Below, in pieces: positions 1 to 6,584 of a stretch of DNA of 9,183 nucleotides (the stretch's first letter is position 1; each line of letters starts with the position of its first letter). The DNA is taken from NCBI GenBank assembly GCA_916050055.1, contig CAJZJY010000041.1, forward strand, positions 1 to 9,183, in the 5' to 3' direction. The translations under genes and the position numbers were made by a program. Source of the stretch: an uncultured Streptococcus sp. GTDB taxonomy: Bacteria; Bacillota; Bacilli; Lactobacillales; Aerococcaceae. The notes beneath the pieces were generated by a model that ran no database searches, had not been told where the DNA came from, and worked only from the letters and a program-made list of their open reading frames with translations.

Positions 1-680
1 GTATCTTGATACTCATCCACGTGGATATAGTGGAATTTTTGTTGGTAGTAATCCAACACATCTTGATGTTCTTGGAATAATTTAACGGTCAACATGATGA
101 GGTCATCGAAGTCTACCGTCATATTTTTGCGCATTTCTGCTTGATATTCTTTATAACATTTCGCATAAATTTGGCTCACGTAGTCCAAATGCTTCTTCGC
201 AAATGTTTCAGCGTCTTCGAAATTATTTTTTGCATTACTGATAGTTGCTAAAGCTCCACGTGGCTCGTAGCGATCCGTATCGATGTTCAGCTTTTGCATA
301 ATTCGTTTCATCGCAGAGAGTTGGTCGCCTGAATCGATAATCGTAAACGACTTGGCTAAACCGATACGCTCACAGTCGCGACGAAGGATACGCACGCACA
401 TCGAGTGGAAGGTTGAGACCCACATATCTTGTGCCTGTTCTCCAACCAGTGCCGCCACACGCTCTTTCATCTCGTTAGCCGCTTTATTCGTAAACGTAAT
501 CGCTAAAATATTCCATGGTTGTACCGCTTCTTCTGCCAAAATATAGGCCATGCGGTGGGTTAACACACGTGTCTTTCCACTACCTGCACCAGCCATGACA
601 AGAAGTGGCCCTTGTGTATGCATGACCGCTTCTTTTTGGCGAGGGTTCATTCCCATAATTAAATCACTCGAATTTTTCAC
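1..680 (-). CDS. pcrA: ATP-dependent DNA helicase PcrA (UvrD/Rep family), N-terminal 226 codons, cut by the window edge
   Basis: This is the start of a superfamily 1A 3'-5' DNA helicase that acts in the cytoplasm in nucleotide excision repair, removal of RecA filaments and rolling-circle plasmid replication (family knowledge). Seen in the translation: a Q-motif region MNPRQKEAV (residues 11-19), Walker A AGAGSGKT (30-37), motif Ia ITFTNKAANEM (61-71), and the Walker B/motif II DEYQDT, which falls exactly at the left edge, so the gene continues beyond base 1. PcrA proteins are usually about 730-750 residues, so roughly two thirds is missing here. The start is GTG at 680, preceded by AAAGGA at a suitable distance; an ATG eight codons later is possible but has no better ribosome site. 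The gene lies 21 bp downstream of the PurK-like gene with no terminator between, so the two are probably co-transcribed. No frameshift is seen in the visible part. Confidence 0.96.
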   Translation of the reverse strand, partial: MKNSSDLIMGMNPRQKEAVMHTQGPLLVMAGAGSGKTRVLTHRMAYILAEEAVQPWNILAITFTNKAANEMKERVAALVGEQAQDMWVSTFHSMCVRILRRDCERIGLAKSFTIIDSGDQLSAMKRIMQKLNIDTDRYEPRGALATISNAKNNFEDAETFAKKHLDYVSQIYAKCYKEYQAEMRKNMTVDFDDLIMLTVKLFQEHQDVLDYYQQKFHYIHVDEYQD

Positions 681-701
681 AACTCTGTCCTTTCATAAAG
701 G

Positions 702-1826
702 TTATTGAACGTTGAAAAATAAGTCTGTTACTTCAATTTCTCGGAGTAATTCTACACTTGAAGCTCCGCGTAGTCGAATCACACCAAGCACGTCAGTTGG
801 GCGTTTTGGTGTTAATTGGAAGAACTCGAAGTCCCATTGTGGTTTCAATAACGTTAATAAACTTGATTTTTCCATCATCGATTCGTAAATTGGCACGATG
901 ATCATTTCTTCTTTGATTTCTTTGTATTCGATTGGTAATCCTGTTGCCACGCGCACAAGAATTTCAGACATGCTATGACCTAAGAAGGCGCTGCTGAATT
1001 GTTGCTGCACGAGTGGTAATTGGTTGACGCCATCCACATAGAAAATACCATTATTTCCCATCTTCACTTGAATCGAAAGAATGGTTGTTCCCGATAAGTT
1101 ATCCATAATCTTGAAGGCAATGCGCTTCAACTCTTGCACCCATTCTGGATTTAGGCGACGAGAGACGATACTGTATTTTAATTTTCCAGTGATATATACA
1201 TCTTCTGAAATCGGAAGTACTGTCACGCGGTCTTCGTAGTCACGCACCACTGTCACTGTAAAATGACGTTGCGCTGGAACGAAGGCGGTTAACATACATG
1301 GGCCTTCTTCCAATTTTTCAAGAACGCGTTCTTCGAAGTCTTCATCGTAGATCTCTAACTTTTCTTCCACGCGATTCATTACAAGATTGCTTTCTAAGTA
1401 CGCTGGAAGGCCGATACTCTGGACAATCGAAGGTAATTCGCCGACCGTTGTCACTAAGCTGTATGGTGCAAGGTTAATCGCATGCGTATCTAAGAATAAC
1501 TTTTCAACAGTACGGTTTTGCGAAATCTCTGCTAGTTCAAACGATTGATAATAGCGAGTTTTGCTGCTGATTTCATATAACACATCGACCGGCACCAAGT
1601 TTGTTAATAATAAAACCGTGTCTACTTTTTCTGCGAAATCTAATAACGCTTCACGGTCTTTGTAAGAAGAGACGATTTCATATTCAGCCATCGAAATAGC
1701 CGCTTCGTTCGATTGGTGATAGCAGTACACAACGTACCCCATTTTTCTTGCTTCGCGAGCGATAGATGCAACTTGCTCATCTCCACCGATAATTCCGATG
1801 ATGGCTCCTGGTAATAACTGACTCAT
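702..1826 (-). CDS. PurK-like ATP-grasp protein with degenerate active site, function unknown
   Basis: The 374-residue protein has the length and layout of N5-carboxyaminoimidazole ribonucleotide synthase (PurK), which uses ATP and bicarbonate in purine synthesis. PurK-like features seen: LPGAIIGIIGG (5-15), matching the N-terminal nucleotide-fold motif; DREAL (57-61); ISQNRTVEKLFL (101-112), nearly identical to the PurK motif; and a C-terminal GLPIE (296-300). Several hallmark motifs are absent: no glycine-rich GYDGKGQ loop around 148-160, CMLTAFV (177-183) where PurK has a glutamate in the adenine-binding segment, and VDGVNQLPLVQQQF (264-277) where PurK has the metal/substrate segment NExAPRPHNSGH. 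The original PurK reaction is therefore unlikely, and I give no purK symbol. The ATG at 1826 has a strong AAAGGAGAGG site. The gene is 34 bp after the glucosaminidase gene and 21 bp before pcrA, far from any visible purine gene. Automated pipelines would probably name it PurK. Confidence 0.8.
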   Translation of the reverse strand: MSQLLPGAIIGIIGGDEQVASIAREARKMGYVVYCYHQSNEAAISMAEYEIVSSYKDREALLDFAEKVDTVLLLTNLVPVDVLYEISSKTRYYQSFELAEISQNRTVEKLFLDTHAINLAPYSLVTTVGELPSIVQSIGLPAYLESNLVMNRVEEKLEIYDEDFEERVLEKLEEGPCMLTAFVPAQRHFTVTVVRDYEDRVTVLPISEDVYITGKLKYSIVSRRLNPEWVQELKRIAFKIMDNLSGTTILSIQVKMGNNGIFYVDGVNQLPLVQQQFSSAFLGHSMSEILVRVATGLPIEYKEIKEEMIIVPIYESMMEKSSLLTLLKPQWDFEFFQLTPKRPTDVLGVIRLRGASSVELLREIEVTDLFFNVQ

Positions 1827-1860
1827 TTATATCCTCTCCTTTTACTGAACCGTTTGAACG

Positions 1861-2535
1861 TTACGAACTTTTTCGTACGGACACGGTTGTTTCTTCTGTT
1901 GGTAATTGATCGTATTTATATAATTCATGCTCTTCAATCATTTGAATAAGCTTTTGTGCATAGGTTGGGTCGGTCGCATACCCTGCATCTTGCAAGGCTT
2001 GTGCTGCTTGCTTGTAGTTTCTAGCCCCTAGCACCTTGTGGTAGAGCGTTGGGTCCCAGTCCACGCCGTACGCTAATAGTTGCGCATGGGCCTCAACTGA
2101 TTCTGCCCAGCTTTCATACACGCGAAATCGTCCGTTAATCGTAATCCATGTGTTGTTCACGAATTCTGCGGTTTCTAGGATGACATTTGGTTCAGTAGCA
2201 GACCCTTTCACGCCGTATAAATTATAATATTTACTTGCTAATAAACTCTCTCCCCAGTTCGATTCGAGAATCGCTTGCGCTAGACTTACGCTTGGCAACA
2301 CGCCATAGTCTTTATACGCCTGTTGCGCCGCTGGGATGAGTACTTTTAAAAATTCATCTTGTGTCACATGTATTTCCTGTGGCTCGGATTTATGTTCAGA
2401 TAACCATGTGATGGTCCCGGCCAAAAGAACGCTTGCTACAGCTACGATGAGAAGTCCCGTCAATTTCGATAATGACTTGAACCACTCGACAAGATGAAAG
2501 ACGAATTTATTTTTTCTTTTCTTTCTTTTCGCCAC
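1861..2535 (-). CDS. Membrane-anchored endo-beta-N-acetylglucosaminidase, GH73 family
   Basis: A 224-residue peptidoglycan hydrolase of the LytG/FlgJ type (GH73), expected to cut the GlcNAc-MurNAc backbone outside the membrane. Residues 1-10 are very basic, and residues 26-44 form a single hydrophobic segment without an obvious signal-peptidase site, so it is probably a signal anchor with the enzyme outside. The catalytic domain spans about 57-205. Seen motifs are LAQAILESNWGES (85-97) with the likely catalytic glutamate E91, the family segment NLYGVKG (105-111), and YATDPTYAQKL (186-196). There are no LysM, SH3 or other wall-binding repeats, so the domain acts alone and close to the membrane. 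The start is GTG at 2535 preceded by GGTGA, and its leader carries a promoter. It is the first gene of a probable operon with the PurK-like gene and pcrA. Family assignment is firm; the exact bond cut and the cellular role are inferred. Confidence 0.92.
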   Translation of the reverse strand: MAKRKKRKNKFVFHLVEWFKSLSKLTGLLIVAVASVLLAGTITWLSEHKSEPQEIHVTQDEFLKVLIPAAQQAYKDYGVLPSVSLAQAILESNWGESLLASKYYNLYGVKGSATEPNVILETAEFVNNTWITINGRFRVYESWAESVEAHAQLLAYGVDWDPTLYHKVLGARNYKQAAQALQDAGYATDPTYAQKLIQMIEEHELYKYDQLPTEETTVSVRKSS

Positions 2536-2562
2536 AGTTTCACCACTTTCTTTATCTTTTCA

Positions 2563-2591
2563 ATTTTATCATAAAATGGCCTATAAAAAAA
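2563..2591 (-). promoter_or_regulatory. Predicted promoter of the glucosaminidase-PurK-like-pcrA operon
   Basis: Reading the minus strand, TAAAAT (2563-2568) is preceded directly by TGA, giving an extended -10 (TGn). Seventeen bases upstream there is only TTTTTT (2586-2591) as a -35, which is also the U-tract of the terminator of the upstream gene. The start of transcription would be near 2556, about 20 bases before the GTG. The -35 is poor, so activity would depend on the extended -10. Confidence 0.5.
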
Positions 2592-2622
2592 TGGATACCC
2601 CCTTGTTTTCAAAGAGAGTATC
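2585..2622 (-). terminator. Rho-independent terminator of the helix-turn-helix gene
   Basis: On the minus strand GATACTCTC (2622-2614) pairs with GGGGGTATC (2602-2594), with two G-T pairs, extended by TTG/CAA around an AAAA loop. It is followed by CATTTTTTT (2593-2585). It lies 20 bases after the stop of the gene ending at 2642 and separates that gene from the glucosaminidase operon. Confidence 0.8.
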
Positions 2623-2641
2623 GCATTCATTTTGCAAACTG

Positions 2642-3205
2642 TTATTCCTCTAAATTAGATTCTGGAACAAATGCATTTTTGCTATATTCCAAATATTTTT
2701 GTTGCGCTTTTTCGTCCTTCATCCATTCAAGGAGCTCTTGTTTTTTCGTACCGATTTGTTTATGCGTAATTCCTACCACACGAATCTCAATAATATCTTG
2801 GTAACTCCAATGACCGTATGTCGTTGCCACGCGTAAAATCGTGACATTTTCTTTGAATTTACCCTTGCTGACAGCAGCCGTCTTCCAATCCACGCGGACA
2901 TTTTCTTGACGAATCCAGCGACTCGCAATCGCCACCTTCAAACGTAAATATTCAGCGACTGGGTCTGAAGCGACTTCTGGAAGCACATCGGCATTTCGGG
3001 CGACTTTATTAGCAAGCATCCACTCATAGTCCGTAAACAGACGTGCGATTTTTTGAAGATTTTCTGCCTTCAATCCGCGTTCCCCGTTCTTCCATCTCGT
3101 CCAACTTTGACCACTAATCCCTAATTCTTCTGTATAAAATGCCTTTTCTGAGACATAACGTTCTCTAACAGCGTTCACTACAATTAATACAAATGCTTCA
3201 TGCAT
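2642..3205 (-). CDS. Helix-turn-helix DNA-binding protein with an unassigned C-terminal region
   Basis: A 187-residue protein, counted from the ATG at 3205. Residues about 15-60 resemble a Cro/C1-type helix-turn-helix: LGISGQSWTRWKNGERGLKAENLQKIARLF (29-57, divided here as LGISGQSWTRWKNG and ERGLKAENLQKIARLF) has the usual turn, a serine/threonine-rich recognition helix and a following helix. Residues about 78-187 are mixed alpha/beta, with a tryptophan-containing core (W97, W107, W133, W161), and match no family I can name. The open frame extends to 3247, but that longer start lies inside the promoter; ATG 3205 has AGAGGTG six bases upstream, which decides the start. The gene has its own promoter and terminator and is divergent from the exporter gene at 3321, so it may regulate that gene or itself. 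A DNA-binding role is likely; its target is unknown. Confidence 0.75.
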   Translation of the reverse strand: MHEAFVLIVVNAVRERYVSEKAFYTEELGISGQSWTRWKNGERGLKAENLQKIARLFTDYEWMLANKVARNADVLPEVASDPVAEYLRLKVAIASRWIRQENVRVDWKTAAVSKGKFKENVTILRVATTYGHWSYQDIIEIRVVGITHKQIGTKKQELLEWMKDEKAQQKYLEYSKNAFVPESNLEE

Positions 3206-3211
3206 CTTCAT

Positions 3212-3218
3212 CACCTCT
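3212..3218 (-). promoter_or_regulatory. Ribosome binding site that sets the start of the helix-turn-helix gene
   Basis: AGAGGTG on the minus strand ends six bases before the ATG at 3205. An ATG two codons earlier abuts this site with almost no spacing, and the farthest upstream ATG at 3247 has no ribosome site and precedes the predicted -10. The 187-residue form is therefore preferred. Confidence 0.75.
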
Positions 3219-3225
3219 TGAACAC

Positions 3226-3254
3226 ATTGTACACCTATTAGGTGCATTATTCAA
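3226..3254 (-). promoter_or_regulatory. Predicted promoter of the helix-turn-helix gene
   Basis: Minus strand: TTGAAT (3254-3249), a 17-base spacer, then TACAAT (3231-3226). These match the sigma-A consensus at four and five of six positions. Transcription would begin near 3219, giving a very short leader that still contains the AGAGGTG ribosome site. Confidence 0.65.
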
Positions 3255-3283
3255 TAACTCTACCATTTTTTTAACACATATAT

Positions 3284-3289
3284 TATAAT
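3284..3289 (+). promoter_or_regulatory. Predicted -10 element of the exporter-like gene
   Basis: A perfect TATAAT sits 31 bases before the GTG at 3321. No good -35 is found 16-18 bases upstream (the sequence there is CTACCAT), so an activator or weak basal expression is possible. The site lies 30 bases from the divergent promoter's -35, close enough for one regulator bound between them to affect both. Confidence 0.45.
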
Positions 3290-3320
3290 AGCGATATCTA
3301 AAAAAAGCAGAGGTGAGAGC

Positions 3321-3824
3321 GTGCCACAATCGTCAAATAATCCATTCCATATCGGACTTCGTACTTTTAAAACAGCCGTGTCTGTATTTATTTGCGTGGT
3401 TCTCTTTAGAATCTTACATCGTGGTTCACCGATGCTAGCAGCCTTGTCTGCTATTTTCAGTTTGCGAACTGACCATCAGCAAACGTTTAAATTTGCACTT
3501 TCTCGTTGTATCGGAAATACAACAGGCGGGGTCGTAGCTATTCTTTTATTCTACGTAAGAGCTGTTCTCCCATTTCCTGAATATACCGATTTACTGCTCG
3601 CTCCTGTCGGGATTGTAATCATTATTTTATTCTGCAATCGATTTAATAAAACAGGCGTTATTAACTCATGCGCCACTTTCCTTGTTATCTTCTTCAACGT
3701 AGAAGCAGGACAAAATACTGCGTATGCAATCCAACGGATTCTCGATACAATTATCGGAGCACTCATTGCGATTGGGGTAAACCACTTACTACCAAATCCA
3801 CATCTGAAAGAACAACAATCTTAA
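3321..3824 (+). CDS. Half-length aromatic acid exporter family protein (FUSC/DUF939-type membrane protein)
   Basis: A 167-residue, very hydrophobic inner-membrane protein with about five or six membrane segments (approximately 14-31, 36-48, 65-80, 92-106, 111-126 and 138-156). The family is suggested by LSRCIGNTTGGVVA (60-73) and the closing QRILDTIIGALIAIGVN (138-154), both typical of the N-terminal membrane domain of aromatic-acid-exporter 1/DUF939 proteins. Full-length relatives have about 300-350 residues with a cytoplasmic C-terminal domain; this one stops after the membrane domain at a proper terminator, so the short form looks natural, not broken. The GTG start at 3321 has AGAGGTGAG just upstream. 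It is the only plus-strand gene in the window and faces away from the helix-turn-helix gene. The substrate is unknown, and the export role is a family-level inference. Confidence 0.82.
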   Translation: MPQSSNNPFHIGLRTFKTAVSVFICVVLFRILHRGSPMLAALSAIFSLRTDHQQTFKFALSRCIGNTTGGVVAILLFYVRAVLPFPEYTDLLLAPVGIVIIILFCNRFNKTGVINSCATFLVIFFNVEAGQNTAYAIQRILDTIIGALIAIGVNHLLPNPHLKEQQS

Positions 3825-3830
3825 AAATAC

Positions 3831-3865
3831 AAAAGAGTTCTACCACACTGGTAGAACTCTTTTTT
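3831..3865. terminator. Bidirectional terminator between convergent genes
   Basis: A perfect 15-bp stem, AAAAGAGTTCTACCA (3831-3845) and its exact complement (3849-3863), closes on a three-base CAC loop. Its A-rich and T-rich ends give U-runs on both strands: TTTTTT at 3860-3865 for the plus strand, and TTTT, then TATTTTTAAG, for the minus strand. It begins 7 bases after the exporter stop and lies 12 bases beyond the end of the minus-strand operon, so it serves both. Confidence 0.93.
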
Positions 3866-3876
3866 GTACTGTTTTT

Positions 3877-5067
3877 TTATTTCATACGCATCATGCCGTA
3901 CATACGTGTATCGATAAAGAACACATCATCCTTCACATCAATTGTTTTAGAAAGAAGGATGTCTTTTGTCTGCATCGATTGCACACGTAGCGTTGGTTTG
4001 CCATCGACAAGAGTGATCATTACAAGATTTCCTTTATTCAAGTACACTTGTGGTGCATAGACATCTGTTTCCGTTGTAAATGCTTCTTCTAATTTCTGCG
4101 AACCTGCATTAAGAACATAATATTTAGTCTCATTATTTTTGCGCTCACTTGCCTTCACATACGTATCTGAACCAGTGAATGCAGGCACCTCATCTGCCAA
4201 GGCAATATATGCTTTGTCTCCTACTGTGTATAGAATCGATTGTACCGCACTCATGCCCTGTTCAGGTATGATTTCTGTGAACTTCTCAGTCTCAGCATCA
4301 AAAGTCATTAAGCGGAATTTTTCATCTCTTGAATACATACTCTTGAAGAGTAGCACTTGCGGGTCGTACATGCGAGAGCTCTTGGCTTCTCCCCATGCAA
4401 TCGAAGCGTATTCCTCTGGTAATTTCACTCGTTTAGCAGGTGTTGTGGCTCCCGTTTCTAAGTTCACAGAGAATGTGATGAAGAAATAGGTTGGTGCTTT
4501 CGAGCCTCTATTTTCATACTCAGGCATCGGCACCACTCCATACACGGTATTGCCTTTTCTATAGAAAGTGACATCTGTTACAAAATGACTATCGTCCCCG
4601 CGTACTTCTTTAGTAATCGGAACCGAAACAGTTGTGACCTTCTTTGTCTCTTTGTTAATGATACTGAAATTTACCTTTGGATCTGTTGTACTTTCAAAGC
4701 TATAAGTCAAGCCGTATAGAAGGTCATACCCCTTAAACGCCACCAGATTATCATAATTTGGACGGTCTGTAAAAGAAAAGTCTGCCAATCTCTTTTTCGT
4801 TTGGAAATTGTAGGCATTTTCGGAAAAACCAACACGTTTTACATTCCCATCTAAAAGTGCATACTCTGCGCCCTTAGACGATGTTAAATCATCTGTGGAA
4901 TACGACATTTCAAAGGTTGCTCCGTCGACTAATTTTTTCTCTTCATCGGTTAATTGAATCGATACCGGAGCAGGCTTCACTTCTTGATACGCTGCGTGAC
5001 CAGCTGTCGCTAGAAACACAAGTCCACTAAAGGCAAATACTGCTGTTGCAAATTTACTTGATTTCAT
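3877..5067 (-). CDS. Exported protein of unknown function, last gene of the GntR/ABC operon
   Basis: I do not recognise a named family for this 396-residue protein. Residues 1-26 look like an export signal: a basic start (MKSSK), a hydrophobic core about 7-20, and a possible cleavage site after GHA (residue 25); there is no lipobox cysteine. The mature part is polar, rich in lysine, aspartate, threonine and aromatic residues, and contains many short alternating strands such as GNTVYGVVPMP, DKAYIALADE and GNLVMITLVDGKP. This pattern suggests a beta-propeller-like extracellular domain, though I cannot count blades with certainty. ATG 5067 follows a perfect AAGGAGG. The gene is 12 bp after the permease gene and the stop codon overlaps its ribosome site, so it is translated as part of the ABC operon. 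It may be an extracellular accessory or sensor partner of the transporter, by context only. Confidence 0.8.
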   Translation of the reverse strand: MKSSKFATAVFAFSGLVFLATAGHAAYQEVKPAPVSIQLTDEEKKLVDGATFEMSYSTDDLTSSKGAEYALLDGNVKRVGFSENAYNFQTKKRLADFSFTDRPNYDNLVAFKGYDLLYGLTYSFESTTDPKVNFSIINKETKKVTTVSVPITKEVRGDDSHFVTDVTFYRKGNTVYGVVPMPEYENRGSKAPTYFFITFSVNLETGATTPAKRVKLPEEYASIAWGEAKSSRMYDPQVLLFKSMYSRDEKFRLMTFDAETEKFTEIIPEQGMSAVQSILYTVGDKAYIALADEVPAFTGSDTYVKASERKNNETKYYVLNAGSQKLEEAFTTETDVYAPQVYLNKGNLVMITLVDGKPTLRVQSMQTKDILLSKTIDVKDDVFFIDTRMYGMMRMK

Positions 5068-5074
5068 GATAACC

Positions 5075-5081
5075 CCTCCTT
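5075..5081 (-). promoter_or_regulatory. Ribosome binding site overlapping the permease stop codon
   Basis: A perfect AAGGAGG lies seven bases upstream of the ATG at 5067 and shares bases with the permease TAA stop (5082-5080). Ribosomes finishing the permease would release at this site, which favours coupled synthesis of the exported protein. Confidence 0.8.
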
Positions 5082-5883
5082 ACACACTAACTTTATGATT
5101 TAATAAATAATCGCTTAGTAGCATATTTAGAACAATCCAAATGAGCATACAACCGATTAAGAAGACCAACGCTTCATTTCCAATTAAACGAACGACAAAT
5201 TGTGTGCGCATGATAGCTGTGAATGTCACAACAATGACTAAAACGTAGAGGACGACCGAAGTTACCTTACGAACGTATCCCTTCTTCTCAACCCCAAAGA
5301 CAAGAATTGCGAGTTGGAAGACCGTCACGATGAGGGCTATCCCCATCGTCAAAATGAGAAGAAACTGCACCGCATATTGTGGCACTAGAAGCGGCATTGC
5401 CATAGAGTTTGTCACAAGCGACCATGGTGTGATGTGGTACTGTGCAAACTCTGGAATAAAGAAGCTTGTGAGGTAGTAGTTTAAGAACACCCCAACTACT
5501 TGAACGGCTTGTAAGAAGAACGTAATCACAAGCATTGTTAATAATTTAGCCCAGTAGATTCCAAAACGGGATCCTGGAAGCATGAGTAGACGGTAAATAA
5601 ATGAGCCTTTGCTGCTCCATTCTCTCGACCAAATCACTGCCGAGTAAACCAAAATCGCTGTTCCCGCAAAGAACACTGGAAGTCCGATTGAGAGTTGGTC
5701 TAGCACGACTTGTTTCACGATATCAGGACTCACAATGCGCAATTGTCCGGTTAATAACCCAGTCGTCGCAAGGGTCTTCACCTTCAACCCTAGTTGCAAT
5801 AAGATTTGAAGTAAGGCCACCACGAGGATGAATCCTTTCGCCTGGCCGATATTATAAATCGTTAAGTTGATGACTTTCTTCAT
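5080..5883 (-). CDS. ABC transporter permease, ABC-2-like, of a ytr-type system
   Basis: A 267-residue integral membrane protein with six likely membrane segments (about 15-34, 66-84, 112-134, 170-196, 207-225 and 235-258). Between the second and third segments is a charged cytoplasmic stretch, SREWSSKGSFIYRLLMLPGS (86-105), with the YRLLMLP pattern common in small ABC-2 permeases and plausibly the contact to the ATPase. A larger loop (about 35-63) between the first two segments is probably outside. The ATG at 5883 overlaps the ATPase stop as ATGA, so the two proteins are translationally coupled. One permease gene is present, so the transporter would be a 2+2 assembly of ATPase and permease homodimers. 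Substrate and direction are not shown by the sequence; export or membrane-stress defence is inferred from the resemblance to the B. subtilis ytr operon. Confidence 0.85.
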   Translation of the reverse strand: MKKVINLTIYNIGQAKGFILVVALLQILLQLGLKVKTLATTGLLTGQLRIVSPDIVKQVVLDQLSIGLPVFFAGTAILVYSAVIWSREWSSKGSFIYRLLMLPGSRFGIYWAKLLTMLVITFFLQAVQVVGVFLNYYLTSFFIPEFAQYHITPWSLVTNSMAMPLLVPQYAVQFLLILTMGIALIVTVFQLAILVFGVEKKGYVRKVTSVVLYVLVIVVTFTAIMRTQFVVRLIGNEALVFLIGCMLIWIVLNMLLSDYLLNHKVSV

Positions 5884-6569
5884 GGTAAGTATACCTCCCT
5901 CATCACATCGACAATTGATTTGCCCTCTTCTTCGCGGACTTCTTCTGGATAGAATTCCTTCACTACACGTCCATCGTTTAAGAGCACTGCTTTATCGACG
6001 ATATACTCAATATCATTAATTTCATGCGTTGTAATCAATACGCCCCGTCCATCAAGTAGGTCGCTTGTAAACACACGCGCGATTTCTTCACGGGTAAACA
6101 CGTCGATTCCTGAAAATGGTTCGTCCATCAAGATGTAATCTGTATCCAGCCCCATCCCGAGAAGCAAGTTCAGTTTAGCAACATTCCCTTTCGAGAGTGA
6201 TCGGACTTCATCTTTTAAATTCAAACGGAAAAAGTCTAATAAATGTCTTTCCTTTTGACGATTCCAGTTTGGATAGAACGTGCGCATAAAATCAATTGCC
6301 TCGTCCACTGTTTGGTCTGGAGAAATAATCGAACTATCTGTAATGTAGCTCACCTTTTCCGCAAACACTTTACGGGCTGGCATATCATCGATAACAACTT
6401 TCCCTTTATCAAATGGTAATAGTCCTGCAATACAGTTCATAATCGTTGTTTTCCCAATTCCGTTGACACCAATAAGAGCCGTCACTTCCCCTTTTTTCGC
6501 GTTAAATGAGATGTCATTCAACACTTGTTTCTTTCCAAATCTCTTACTTAAGTTTTGAACAGTTAACAT
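5880..6569 (-). CDS. ABC transporter ATP-binding protein (YtrB-like)
   Basis: A 229-residue nucleotide-binding subunit that would drive the neighbouring permease from the cytoplasmic face. Motifs in order are Walker A GVNGIGKT (34-41), a signature LSKGN (125-129) in place of LSGGQ, Walker B YILMDEP (145-151) with catalytic E150, the D-loop SGID (153-156), and the H-loop H182 in ITTHE. The region where the Q-loop glutamine is expected reads SYITDSS (74-80), with no glutamine, a variation I associate with this GntR-linked group but cannot verify. The length is typical of a lone ATPase domain. ATG 6569 follows AAGGAAGGAG. It begins 15 bp after the regulator gene and overlaps the permease start by four bases. 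The family is certain; the YtrB resemblance rests on gene order and the divergent signature motif. Confidence 0.94.
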   Translation of the reverse strand: MLTVQNLSKRFGKKQVLNDISFNAKKGEVTALIGVNGIGKTTIMNCIAGLLPFDKGKVVIDDMPARKVFAEKVSYITDSSIISPDQTVDEAIDFMRTFYPNWNRQKERHLLDFFRLNLKDEVRSLSKGNVAKLNLLLGMGLDTDYILMDEPFSGIDVFTREEIARVFTSDLLDGRGVLITTHEINDIEYIVDKAVLLNDGRVVKEFYPEEVREEEGKSIVDVMREVYLP

Positions 6570-6584
6570 AGTACCGCTCCTTCC

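Noticed and set aside
283..546. Plus-strand open frame of 87 codons inside pcrA
   Set aside because: It is antisense to strongly conserved PcrA helicase motifs, has no recognisable domain or promoter, and its composition is what the reverse of the real frame gives.
3206..3247. Longer 201-residue form of the helix-turn-helix protein starting at 3247
   Set aside because: The extra 14 codons cover the predicted -10 and the ribosome site of the shorter form, and no ribosome site precedes 3247.
3551..3766. Minus-strand open frame inside the exporter-like gene
   Set aside because: It is wholly antisense to the membrane protein, whose family motifs and ribosome site are clear; no start signal supports the shadow.
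3668..4060. Plus-strand open frame of 130 codons crossing the convergent terminator
   Set aside because: It runs through a perfect bidirectional terminator and overlaps two better-supported genes in other frames.
4139..4489. Plus-strand open frame antisense to the exported protein gene
   Set aside because: No ribosome site or family match, and it lies within a gene with a signal peptide and a perfect AAGGAGG.
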